From Gammaproteobacteria bacterium (GTDB taxonomy: Bacteria; Pseudomonadota; Gammaproteobacteria; Thiohalobacterales; Thiohalobacteraceae): a DNA stretch of 13,246 nucleotides. Below, one piece after another: positions 6,448-13,246 of the stretch; positions within the stretch are counted from its first letter, which is position 1; each line of letters opens with the position of its first letter. The stretch is taken from the NCBI GenBank assembly GCA_016214925.1, contig JACRMO010000001.1, forward strand, positions 1,886 through 15,131, written 5' to 3'. The notes under the pieces are model-generated. The model saw nothing but the letters and a program-made list of their open reading frames with translations, made no database searches and was not told where the DNA came from. A program made the position numbers and the translations under genes.

Positions 6448-6687
6448 ATGCGCGGATTCGTCCCGCCCGATCCCGAAACCGGTGTCTCCGATGTGCGCTA
6501 CGCGGTGATCTTCACGCCGCGGCAGAATCGCACGCGCTTCCCCGCCGGTAACGTCGAGATCTTCGAGACGCTCGATGCCGCGCGCGCGGCCGCAGATCCG
6601 GCCGGTAATCGCCATGCCGCCGTGGTCATCGGGCCGTCGAAGTCCTCGGAAGGTCAGTTCATCTTTTATCTGCAACGCTGGATATGA
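6448..6687 (+). CDS. Small protein of unknown function (79 aa)
   Basis: I do not recognise a family. The call rests on context and start signals: the ORF begins 11 nt after the HIT gene, with GAGGTAAG (6438-6445) just before its ATG, and ends 48 nt before the transpeptidase start. Its third-position G+C matches its neighbours. The protein has no signal peptide or membrane segment. It reads as a small alpha/beta domain: YAVIFTPRQ strand (18-26), a helix around ETLDAARAAAD (40-50), and strand HAAVVIGPSKS (56-66), ending in FIFYLQRWI. The strand-helix-strand pattern with a DAARAAAD helix suggests a small binding domain, nothing firmer. Confidence 0.72.
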   Translation: MRGFVPPDPETGVSDVRYAVIFTPRQNRTRFPAGNVEIFETLDAARAAADPAGNRHAAVVIGPSKSSEGQFIFYLQRWI

Positions 6688-6735
6688 AATTATCGGCACC
6701 ATCGCGGTCTGTAGAACGAGGGAGTGTACCGGGAC

Positions 6736-7803
6736 ATGGAACATCAAATCTTATTGGCGCGTCGTCAGGGTGGGTTCATCGGTCTGCTGTGTGTGCTCGC
6801 GCTGCTGAGCGGCTGCCAATCGTTCACCAGCGTGAAGTCGAGCCTGCCCGCGCCGGTTGCGACCCATGAGTTTAGCTTCGATCCCGCGCGCGATGACGTC
6901 GTGGGCACGGTGCAAGTCATCAAGGCGCGCGAAGAAGACACCTTTCCCGACATCGCGCGGCGCTTCAACGTCGGCTTCGAGGAGATGGTCAGCGCCAACC
7001 CCGGCGTCGATCCCTGGGTGCCGCACGCCGGCACCGAGATTGTGATTCCTACGCAGTTCGTGCTGCCAGACGCGCCGCGCAAAGGCATCGTCGTCAACCT
7101 CGCGGCGATGCGGCTGTTCTATTTTCCGCCCGCGCAACCGGGCGCGCCGCGAAAAGTCATTACCCACCCGTTAGGCATCGGCCGTGTGGAATGGAAGACA
7201 CCGATAGGCACGACCAAAGTCGTTTCCAAGAAAGAGGCGCCGTCCTGGATACCCACGCCGTCGATCCGCAAGGAACACGCCGCCGACGGTGATCCGCTGC
7301 CTGCGGTCGTCCCCCCTGGTCCGGACAACCCGCTGGGTACACATGTGTTGAAACTAGGCTGGCAGAACTATTCCATTCACGGTACCGATAAACCACCGAG
7401 CATCGGCCTGCGCGGTAGTCATGGTTGCCTGCGCATGTATCCGGAGGACATCGTGCGCATATACAACGATGTGCCGATCGGTACGCCGGTGCGCGTGGTG
7501 AATCAACCGCAGGTGTTCGGCTGGCGCGGCGACGCGCTGTATGTGCAGGTCTACCCCGCGCTGGAAGACGATAAGCGCAATCACGGAACGCTGGTGAAAC
7601 AGGCGTTGACCACCGTGCTCACGTCGCCGGAAGCGCAACTCGACGCTCGACCGCGGCTCGCGATTAACCAGGTCTTACTGGACGAGGCCATCAAAAATCC
7701 ACGTGCCATCGCTCTGCCGATAACACAACCCGATCTGACGCTGCAGAGTTACCTCGCGCGTCTCACGCGCGTGGAGAATGGCTTGCCGCTGAATGCGAAC
7801 TGA
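6736..7803 (+). CDS. LysM/YkuD L,D-transpeptidase lipoprotein (ErfK/YbiS/YcfS/YnhG type)
   Basis: A 355-aa predicted outer-membrane or periplasmic lipoprotein. In E. coli, enzymes of this type (LdtA, LdtB, LdtC, LdtE) either attach Braun-type lipoprotein to mDap or form 3-3 links; which applies here is unknown. Layout: signal with lipobox LSGC (Cys27), a LysM-like domain (about 56-108, VIKAREEDTFPDIARRF...VIP), then the YkuD domain (about 118-255). Active-site residues are visible: His215 in YSIHGT, and SHGCLR (228-233, Cys231). A C-terminal tail of about 90 residues follows. ATG 6736 is preferred over the in-frame GTG at 6724 because GAGGGAG (6718-6724) would overlap that GTG. It is probably in one operon with the HIT gene and the 79-aa gene. 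No T-rich terminator follows. Confidence 0.92.
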   Translation: MEHQILLARRQGGFIGLLCVLALLSGCQSFTSVKSSLPAPVATHEFSFDPARDDVVGTVQVIKAREEDTFPDIARRFNVGFEEMVSANPGVDPWVPHAGTEIVIPTQFVLPDAPRKGIVVNLAAMRLFYFPPAQPGAPRKVITHPLGIGRVEWKTPIGTTKVVSKKEAPSWIPTPSIRKEHAADGDPLPAVVPPGPDNPLGTHVLKLGWQNYSIHGTDKPPSIGLRGSHGCLRMYPEDIVRIYNDVPIGTPVRVVNQPQVFGWRGDALYVQVYPALEDDKRNHGTLVKQALTTVLTSPEAQLDARPRLAINQVLLDEAIKNPRAIALPITQPDLTLQSYLARLTRVENGLPLNAN

Positions 7804-8236
7804 AATTCAATTTCCATATCGCATCTGTTCTATTCCCCGCAGTCAAATATTTGTCTTCGCCAAACTCAGGCGTGCTTGCGCGCCAAGTGCGCGGAATAGA
7901 GTTGAATTCAACGCTTATCGTTAAATCTGAAACAGAAATTATGGGAATCCGTTCTTGCCGTATTTTGTGACGCGTTTCATCGTTCTGTTCGATCACGCGG
8001 CGCTATGGTCTTTACCGTTCCGTATAAGCATCAACTGCGGAATGTGTTTGTATCTGTCATGTAATCAACGTGCGTCATAGACCCTGAGCTTGGTCATGAT
8101 TTCATCGTCAATTCACAGCTCCAAGAAATTCTGATCCAACTCAGTTCCGCGTAGTCGATATGGCTGTCGGGCATCGCCCTACAGCAGTGTCCTAGGCCAT
8201 GGATAGAACTGCGCATCTCATAGGAAGGAGATACTC
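7804..8236. other. Gene-poor intergenic stretch with inverted repeats
   Basis: I see no convincing gene here, and base composition drops relative to both flanks. It holds a hairpin at 7870-7892 (9-bp stem with two G-U pairs, loop CGCGC). This is flanked by CTATTCC (7830-7836) and its complement GGAATAG (7893-7899). A perfect 12-bp palindrome GTTGAATTCAAC lies at 7901-7912, and another hairpin lies at 8163-8185. The promoter of the gene at 8237 must be here, but no good -35/-10 pair stands out; TGTAAT (8060-8065) is a possible -10 box without a matching -35. I also looked for a sigma54-type -24/-12 site and found none. Confidence 0.55.
8163..8185 (+). repeat. Hairpin upstream of the PEP-CTERM-like gene
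   Basis: GCTGT (8163-8167) pairs with ACAGC (8181-8185). After one mismatch, GGGC (8169-8172) pairs with GCCC (8176-8179) around the triloop ATC. It lies 51 nt before the ATG at 8237 and outside the ribosome binding site. A role as a leader-RNA structure is possible, but nothing shows it. Confidence 0.45.
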
Positions 8237-8668
8237 ATGTACACATCCAAAGTCCTGCACACCATTTCCCTGGTCAGTCTGCTGTCACTGCCTGTTGCAG
8301 CCAATGCCAGGACCATCAACTTGTTTGAAACGGAAGACGGACAGCAGGTGGTTCCCGAGAATGCGAGTTCCATCGCTGGTGAAATGAACCCGTATGCTGA
8401 TCTGGCCGCCATGTCCATCGAAGACATCATCAAGATGGAGGTCAATGGCGAGCCGGTCATCGTTCAGGTTCATGTGCCCAATGTGGAAGGAGAAGGCACC
8501 GAGATCGTTGCCTATTCCACGGAATATCCGGAAGGCATAGTCCTTTCGGAAGGCAATCCTCAGGTAGCCGAAACACCGGTGCCGACGTCGGCCTGGTTGA
8601 TGATGTCGGGTCTGTTGGGTCTGGTCGCCGTCTCGCGTCGGCGTTACCAGGGTCAGGTCGCTGCGTAG
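8237..8668 (+). CDS. Small exported protein with PEP-CTERM-like C-terminal sorting signal
   Basis: A 143-aa secreted protein. The N-terminus is a classical signal peptide (KVLHTISLVSLLSLPVAANA, 5-24, cleavage after ANA). The mature part is acidic with no recognised fold. The C-terminus has the tripartite layout of exosortase substrates: a short motif PVPTSAW (114-120), a hydrophobic helix LMMSGLLGLVAV (121-132) and a basic end SRRR. Typical PEP-CTERM tails read VPxPAxxWLFGSGLLGLxGxxRR, so this is a variant with VPTSAW. If it is a true substrate, an exosortase (EpsH/XrtA type) elsewhere in the genome would cut and sort it, usually with exopolysaccharide. The ribosome binding site is strong: AAGGAG at 8225-8230, 6 nt before the ATG. 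It stands alone, with hairpins on both sides. Confidence 0.82.
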   Translation: MYTSKVLHTISLVSLLSLPVAANARTINLFETEDGQQVVPENASSIAGEMNPYADLAAMSIEDIIKMEVNGEPVIVQVHVPNVEGEGTEIVAYSTEYPEGIVLSEGNPQVAETPVPTSAWLMMSGLLGLVAVSRRRYQGQVAA

Positions 8669-8695
8669 ATTGACATAATGCGAAAAGGAGGACGT

Positions 8696-8733
8696 GGGGC
8701 GGCGGGGTGTTATTACGTGAGCTCTGCCGCCCC
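8696..8733 (+). terminator. GC-rich stem-loop after the PEP-CTERM-like gene (possible terminator)
   Basis: GGGGCGGC (8696-8703) pairs perfectly with GCCGCCCC (8726-8733) across a 22-nt loop, 27 nt after the stop codon. Its position suggests 3'-end formation or RNA protection, but no T-run follows (GTTGTCG), so it is not a standard intrinsic terminator. The rest of the spacer up to 8972 shows only a weak promoter-like pair, TTGCCA (8869-8874) and GATACT (8892-8897) with 17-bp spacing. Confidence 0.35.
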
Positions 8734-8972
8734 GTTGTCGATATTTCGTAGCGGTGGATTTGGTACTGCGCACAGTCCTGCCCCACAGGGCATCTGCTTG
8801 ACCTTTAGTTGCTGGCATCGTGGCTGACTTGCGGCCCGCGCACTGTTATCTTGATACCCACTTTTGTTTTGCCAATACGGTCTCATCTCTGGATACTTGC
8901 CTCACCTAGACTGATCATTGGCCGGCACTGTTCGCACACGCCACGTTGTCCGGCCGCATGGAGGCCGATCCG

Positions 8973-10835
8973 GTGAGGTCCCTGAAGAGCATACGCAGCA
9001 AGATCGTCGTGTTCGCCATCCTGGCGACGCTGGTGCCGTCGCTGGGTCTGGGCTTGATGTCATTCCGGCATAACCAGGGCGTCATCGATGAGAAGGTCAC
9101 CCATGAGCTGCGTTCGCTCGCAAGTTATGCGCGGCGCGAGTTCGACTTGTGGATACAGGAACGCGTACATGACGTGCGTTCGCTGTCGACTTCCACGGTG
9201 GTCATCGACGGGCTCGACGCTGTCGCGCGCAGACAGGCTACGGACAGCATCGGACCCGGCAGCGGGACTCCCGAGGAGATTCCAGGGCTGGCGCTGTACC
9301 TGCGCTCCGTGCACACCCGGCTGACGCCGCTGCTGGAACTGACTGTGGTGGACACCAGCGGGCGCATTGCCGCCAGCAGCACCTCCGCACCCGCGCCGGT
9401 GCACCTGCCTGATGTTTGGCCGCAGAGTGCCATTACCGAGGGCGTCATGCTCGAACCGCCGCGTTGGGAAGCGGCACGCGCGGCACCTACGTTGACCATC
9501 GCCGTGCCGGTGCTGTCGATCGACAATGAAATCCTTGGCGCGTTGGTGGCCGTGCTCGATCTGAGCGCGGTACAAGCGCAGCTGAAAGGCGCTGCGGAGC
9601 TGCCGCCGGGCGAGGTGATCCTGCTGGACGCGCAGGGCCGGCCGCTGGTCGGGACGCCGCCCACGACGAGCCATGCGATACCGCTGCAAGCTGAAGTTCT
9701 ACAGCGCCTGCACGCGCAACCCGGCCTACCGTTCGCATTCCAGAGCTTCGATCAACGCGTCGTACTCGGCGTGGCAGACTTGTCACACGAGCGTTCCGTC
9801 ACCGTGCTTGCACAGAAAGATCGGGCCGAGGTCTATGCAGCGTGGCGCGTTCTGCGCAACCAGACGCTGATGCTGATAGGTGGGTTGTCGCTGCTGGTGG
9901 GACTGCTGGCCTATCAGATAGGCCGCTCCATTGTCACACCACTGCAGCGACTGATCGTCGCGGCGGAGCGCATCGCCGGCGGCGACCTCGCGATGCAACT
10001 GCCTGCGGCGCGGGATGACGAGATCGGTCGTCTGACGCGGGTATTCAACCAGATGACGGACAGCCTGCGGCGCGGCCGCGCCGAAATCGAAGCCGCCAGC
10101 CAGACCTTGCAGCAGCAGAATCAGCAGTTGGAACGGTTGTCGGTCACCGACAGCCTCACCGGACTGTACAACCGCAGGAAGCTCGATGAGATTCTCACCG
10201 ACCAGATCGCGCGCTATCAGCGCAATCGCCGGGCCTTCTCGGTACTCATGCTGGACATCGATCACTTCAAGGCGCTCAACGACAGCCACGGCCATCTGTT
10301 GGGCGACGAGGTGCTGGTGCAAGTGGCCGACATACTCGCGCAAGCCATCCGCAATGTGGATTATGCGGCGCGCTACGGCGGCGAGGAGTTTGTCATCGTG
10401 CTGGTCGACACCAGCTCACAGGCTGCGCTGGATACCGCGGAGCGTATCCGCGCCAAGGTGGCGGATGCCAGTTATGGCGCGATTGAGCAGCGCATCACTG
10501 TGACTGTGAGCGTAGGCGTCACGGAGTGCAGGGAAGACGATGCGACTGCCGATGCCGTGATCGCGCGCGCCGACCAGGCGCTCTACCAGGCCAAGGACGC
10601 CGGCCGTAACCGGGTGCACCCTCGGTACGCACGCGCAACCACTCGCCGCGGTAGGCATGAGCCTGCACCGGCGTGCCCTGCCGCACTACACCGAGCACGG
10701 TTGCCATGCGCCCCGGATGCGCACGCAGGTTGCAATCGATGCGCGCGCGCAGCGCAACGGGAACCTGAAACGGCACGTCCACCGCATCGCGCGCGGCCGG
10801 TGCGGCCTTGCGGCGGCCGGCCACCATGTCGATGA
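8973..10835 (+). CDS. Membrane diguanylate cyclase (dCache-like sensor, HAMP, GGDEF) with an abnormal 3' tail
   Basis: A 620-aa ORF for an enzyme making cyclic di-GMP from GTP at the inner membrane. Layout: TM1 (about 10-29), a periplasmic sensor (30-297, Cache-like), TM2 (298-317), HAMP (318-371), a linker coiled coil (372-390) and GGDEF (391-548). The active site is GGEEF (469-473). An RNVD inhibitory I-site (460-463) lies five residues upstream, so product feedback is expected. GTG 8973 is preferred because GGAGG (8960-8964) lies 8 nt upstream; the in-frame ATG 8958 and TTG 8946 have no such site. The recognisable domain ends at AGRNRV (about 10616). The remaining 73 residues are rich in Arg, Pro and Ala and are simply the antisense of the SH3b lipoprotein gene, so the native 3' end appears lost. 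The catalytic domain itself is complete. Confidence 0.88.
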   Translation: MRSLKSIRSKIVVFAILATLVPSLGLGLMSFRHNQGVIDEKVTHELRSLASYARREFDLWIQERVHDVRSLSTSTVVIDGLDAVARRQATDSIGPGSGTPEEIPGLALYLRSVHTRLTPLLELTVVDTSGRIAASSTSAPAPVHLPDVWPQSAITEGVMLEPPRWEAARAAPTLTIAVPVLSIDNEILGALVAVLDLSAVQAQLKGAAELPPGEVILLDAQGRPLVGTPPTTSHAIPLQAEVLQRLHAQPGLPFAFQSFDQRVVLGVADLSHERSVTVLAQKDRAEVYAAWRVLRNQTLMLIGGLSLLVGLLAYQIGRSIVTPLQRLIVAAERIAGGDLAMQLPAARDDEIGRLTRVFNQMTDSLRRGRAEIEAASQTLQQQNQQLERLSVTDSLTGLYNRRKLDEILTDQIARYQRNRRAFSVLMLDIDHFKALNDSHGHLLGDEVLVQVADILAQAIRNVDYAARYGGEEFVIVLVDTSSQAALDTAERIRAKVADASYGAIEQRITVTVSVGVTECREDDATADAVIARADQALYQAKDAGRNRVHPRYARATTRRGRHEPAPACPAALHRARLPCAPDAHAGCNRCARAAQREPETARPPHRARPVRPCGGRPPCR

Positions 10836-11346
10836 TCTCCTGCGACTGTGCGGCAAGTTCCACCGCCGCACCATAGTCACCCTGCGCGAAGGACGCCGCG
10901 CCTGCATCCAGGATGTGTTGCGCCTGCGCCAGCTGCGCAGCCGCGCGCCGTGGCTGTGCCTCCGCTTGCATGCCGTGCAGGGCAACTTCCACCTCCGCGA
11001 GCTGCGAGGCGGCATCGGCCTGGGTGGCCAGTCGGCGCAGCTTGACCTCGGCCCGCGCGACTTCGCCGGTGGTCTCCTTGAGCTCCTTCGCCTGCACGTG
11101 TTGCTGGGCGTGCAGTTGCTGGATTTCTGAATCTTTTTCGGCAAGGGTCTGCTGCAGCCGGACGATCTCTCGATCCTGTTGATCGCAGACCACGGGTGCC
11201 GGCGGCGCCGGCGGTTGCAACAGCGCGCAACCCGACAGAACCCACGCCAGCAGCGCCAACAGCGGCACCGCACACAGCCCACGGCGCTGCACACCACGCG
11301 CCGCGCTTATGCGCGATCCGTACCGGCAATAGAGGTCACAAGACAT
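10519..11346 (-). CDS. Lipoprotein with coiled coil and C-terminal SH3b domain, probably 3'-truncated
   Basis: A 275-aa ORF. The N-terminus is a lipoprotein signal (LLALLAWVLSGC, Cys at about 40, lipobox LSGC), unusually long before the hydrophobic stretch. A coiled-coil-prone region follows (about 58-120, DREIVRLQQTLAEKDSEIQQ), then a helical segment AAAQLAQAQHILDAGAASFAQGDY, and a bacterial SH3 domain (from about 190: VALRARIDCNLRAHPGR...GTPVQAHAYRGEWLRVRTEGAPGY). SH3b domains usually go on with a GWV-type strand and a further strand. Here the reading changes after about 10606 into residues that are the antisense of the GGDEF gene. The domain is therefore probably cut short, and the last 27 residues are likely spurious. 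ATG 11346 is chosen as the Met just before the signal; a GTG three codons upstream is possible. The ORF runs open to 12189, but that part is antisense to the methyltransferase. Confidence 0.75.
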   Translation of the reverse strand: MSCDLYCRYGSRISAARGVQRRGLCAVPLLALLAWVLSGCALLQPPAPPAPVVCDQQDREIVRLQQTLAEKDSEIQQLHAQQHVQAKELKETTGEVARAEVKLRRLATQADAASQLAEVEVALHGMQAEAQPRRAAAQLAQAQHILDAGAASFAQGDYGAAVELAAQSQEIIDMVAGRRKAAPAARDAVDVPFQVPVALRARIDCNLRAHPGRMATVLGVVRQGTPVQAHAYRGEWLRVRTEGAPGYGRRPWPGRAPGRRARSRHRQSHRLPCTP

Positions 11347-11498
11347 TGCTTTCACTCGTTCGTCTTCTCCACAACGTATACCGATTACCACGCGGCGCTT
11401 CTGTGATCTGTGACCTGTTCCTGGCGTGACGCCATTCAGCCTGCGATTCATGCGAGGCGGGGAGCAACCACCTGCTGCTGCACATAGGGTGTTTTCCG

Positions 11499-13073
11499 TC
11501 AGCGCATCTGCGGAGACGCCAATATCCCTGTGCGCGCGAATAACTTCAGGAACCGCTGCACGTTCGCCTCGACCTGCGCGTGCAAGGTCTCCGCGGTGAC
11601 CGGTTGCAGATTGGGTAGCATCAGCCGGTGTTCGAGAATGTCGTCCGTGAGCTGGGTCGTCAGTTGCATTGTGTCGCGCGTGCCATCGAGATAGCCGATC
11701 AGACGCGCGGAGAAGGCATCCAGCAGGATGGTTGAATGCCGCGCCGTGGCGAGATGCCCGATCTCCGTCATGGTCTGCACATGCGCCAGGCGATGCGCGC
11801 GCGGCCGCGTATCGAGCGCGGTGTGGAAGCGGCGTTGCATCGGTGTGATGCCGACTGCTTGATGCACGAACAACATGAACAGTTCCGTGAGCAGGGCGTT
11901 GCGGTCCGCTGCAGCTTGCGGATTTCCCGCCGCGTGTACCTGTTCGGCCGCCGTGTCGGCGAGTTCCACATAAGCCACCGCGTCCGGATAACGCGCGTTC
12001 AATGTCACCAGCGCCGCCTTGGTCAGCGGGTGGTCGACTTGAATCGGTTTGTCCTTGCCGAGCAGGAATGACTGCGCCGCAGCGCTGCGCAGATCGAGTG
12101 CGTCGGGCGCGCGTAGCGACGCGTAGAACGCATAATGCGTCAGTTTTTCCAGTTCGATCTCGCGGCTGAGCGGTGCGTCCGCGCGGCACAGCAACGATTG
12201 CCTGAACGAGCGATTGACGAGGAAATCCAGATATTGCTCATGCTCGGCAACATCCTCGAATTGATCCAGCCACTGCTCCGCCACCTCGCCGAGGACGGAC
12301 GGGAACATGCTCTTCAGATCGGCGTCGCAGACATACTGCAGGCCATGCCGCTCCGCGCTGGCGATAAACTCGCGCACATACTGCGGCTGATTGATGCTCT
12401 CCAGATATTCGTGATAGAGATAACTCGGATGCGCCTCGCGCAGGCGTGCGATCTCACCCTGCAGGAACTGGGTGGGCAGCGTATCGCTATGGTCCAGCGC
12501 GGCCGGGAAATCCTCTAACAGCCGCTGCGCCCGCGCCAGTCGCTCGCCTGGACTGTTTGCATTGTGCGTATAGCGCAGCAACAGCTCGCGCAACGTCCAA
12601 CGCATGTGCCAGCCGGGCCAGGTGTTGTAACTGATGTAGGCGATGCCGTGCGGTGCCAGATGCCGTGCGCAGATATCCAGGATGCGTGTCTGCACCGCGG
12701 GCGGCACCCAGGAATACACACCGTGCGCGATGATGTAGTCGAACTCGCCCAGTGTATCGCCCAGCGTGTTGTCCAACGTCAGGATATCGCCCTGCTCGAT
12801 ACGGATATTGTCGAGGCCCACTGCCGCGATCAGCCGTTGGCCGTCCTGCACCTGCCGCGCCGACAATTCCACGCCCAGATAGCGGCCCTCCGGCAGATAG
12901 AAGGCCAACGGCAGCAGATTGCCGCCGCTCGCGCAGCCCAGCTCCAGCACGCGCGCACGCGCGGGATCGGGCGTGTTCAACCCGAACAGCCGCCCCAGCA
13001 TCGCGAGATTCTCTGGATGGGTGTCGGTGAACGGGATGCTCTGGTAGGGGATGTCGTCGTAGCTGTCGGACAT
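11499..13073 (-). CDS. SAM-dependent methyltransferase with methyltransferase regulatory domain
   Basis: A 524-aa cytoplasmic protein. The N-terminal class I methyltransferase has motif I VLELGCASGG (42-51), the acidic ribose-binding residue in YLGVEL (Glu69), GDILTL with Asp96, and FDYIIAHGVYSWVP (111-124). Then comes the segment typical of the predicted methyltransferase regulatory domain (about 210-300, REAHPSYLYHEYLE...FIASAERHGLQYVCDADLKSMFP) and a winged-helix-like C-terminal part (about 440-520). The family's substrate is unknown. The ATG at 13073 has GGGGGA just upstream; the TTG one codon before it is less likely. The upstream nadA stop and this start overlap as TGATG, so the two are translationally coupled. 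Between its stop and the SH3b lipoprotein (11347-11498) I see no gene. Confidence 0.9.
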   Translation of the reverse strand: MSDSYDDIPYQSIPFTDTHPENLAMLGRLFGLNTPDPARARVLELGCASGGNLLPLAFYLPEGRYLGVELSARQVQDGQRLIAAVGLDNIRIEQGDILTLDNTLGDTLGEFDYIIAHGVYSWVPPAVQTRILDICARHLAPHGIAYISYNTWPGWHMRWTLRELLLRYTHNANSPGERLARAQRLLEDFPAALDHSDTLPTQFLQGEIARLREAHPSYLYHEYLESINQPQYVREFIASAERHGLQYVCDADLKSMFPSVLGEVAEQWLDQFEDVAEHEQYLDFLVNRSFRQSLLCRADAPLSREIELEKLTHYAFYASLRAPDALDLRSAAAQSFLLGKDKPIQVDHPLTKAALVTLNARYPDAVAYVELADTAAEQVHAAGNPQAAADRNALLTELFMLFVHQAVGITPMQRRFHTALDTRPRAHRLAHVQTMTEIGHLATARHSTILLDAFSARLIGYLDGTRDTMQLTTQLTDDILEHRLMLPNLQPVTAETLHAQVEANVQRFLKLFARTGILASPQMR

Positions 13074-13246
13074 CAATCCCCCGACACAGCCTTCGCCGCC
13101 GTGCGTTGTTTGGCGAAGTCGATCATGCGCTGTGTCGAGCGCAGCGCCTTTACGCGAATCGCCTCGTCGACGTGAATCTCATTGGCGCCGGTCTCCAGGA
13201 CTTCGGCGAGATTGCGCAGGTCGTTCATCGCCATCCACGGGCAGTG
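13073..13246 (-). CDS. nadA: Quinolinate synthase NadA, C-terminal 57 residues (partial)
   Basis: The window edge cuts this gene; only its 3' end is present. Read on the minus strand from 13246, the frame begins HCPWMAMNDLRNLAEVLETG and continues ANEIHVDEAIRVKALRSTQ and RMIDFA. This is the conserved C-terminus of NadA, including CPWM, whose Cys is the third ligand of the [4Fe-4S] cluster. NadA condenses iminoaspartate with dihydroxyacetone phosphate to quinolinate in NAD synthesis. The stop TGA (13075-13073) shares its A with the ATG of the methyltransferase gene. The 5' part lies beyond 13246. Confidence 0.93.
   Translation of the reverse strand, partial: HCPWMAMNDLRNLAEVLETGANEIHVDEAIRVKALRSTQRMIDFAKQRTAAKAVSGD

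Noticed and set aside
7763..7996. Minus-strand 77-aa ORF in the intergenic stretch
   Set aside because: No ribosome binding site, no recognisable sequence, and overlap with the end of the YkuD gene.
11423..11433. Small inverted repeat GGCG-TGA-CGCC between the methyltransferase and lipoprotein genes
   Set aside because: A 4-bp stem with no T-run is expected by chance in DNA this G+C-rich.
11347..12189. 5' extension of the minus-strand ORF that contains the SH3b lipoprotein (open to 12189)
   Set aside because: It is antisense to the well-supported methyltransferase gene, shows no domain, and the lipoprotein signal begins only at 11346.
12564..13175. Plus-strand 203-aa ORF across the methyltransferase/nadA junction
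   Set aside because: Both minus-strand genes under it have clear family motifs; this frame has none.

Overview
The window looks like a chromosomal segment of a G+C-rich gammaproteobacterium. The evidence is the class of cell-wall enzymes (a YcbB-type L,D-transpeptidase beside a YcbK/MepK-type endopeptidase, neighbours also in E. coli), the 3' end of nadA, a PEP-CTERM-like surface protein and a HAMP-GGDEF signalling protein. I cannot place it to genus. No tRNA, rRNA, CRISPR array or insertion sequence is visible.

Left part (1-2100): an A+T-richer, complete retron of the Ec86/St85 kind (type II-A architecture). A sigma70-like promoter (29-58) points at a non-coding RNA whose ends are set by an 8-bp a1/a2 pair (66-73 with 221-228) and which contains a 17-bp msd hairpin. 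Next come an NDT-like N-glycosidase effector with a C-terminal helical/winged-helix part, and a reverse transcriptase that overlaps the effector by 4 nt. Directly downstream (2139-2282) is the decapitated 3' half of a DUF2283 gene in host-like base composition, probably the scar of the retron's arrival.

2333-3549: a SoFic-like class II Fic AMP-transferase with C-terminal HTH on the minus strand. Its promoter is buried in an array of six TCCGCA/TGCGGA half-sites, which suggests autorepression. With the retron it forms a small accessory or defence-like island.

3657-7803: a cell-envelope region. A minus-strand L,D-transpeptidase (ldtD-like) is divergent from a Tat-exported mepK-like endopeptidase. 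After a good terminator (5976-6008) follow a HIT-family hydrolase, an unrecognised 79-aa protein and a LysM/YkuD lipoprotein. The two transpeptidases would make 3-3 cross-links and the MepK homologue could cut them.

7804-8945: a 430-bp gene-poor, hairpin-containing stretch, then a small exported protein with a PEP-CTERM-like C-terminal anchor (8237-8668), then another short spacer.

8973-13246: a membrane diguanylate cyclase (+) runs tail-to-tail into an SH3b lipoprotein (-). The recognisable ends of both proteins stop at the same point near 10606-10623, and both ORFs then run on into the antisense of the other. This suggests a deletion or an assembly join. Further along the minus strand are a methyltransferase with a regulatory domain and the C-terminus of nadA, with a TGATG stop/start overlap between them.
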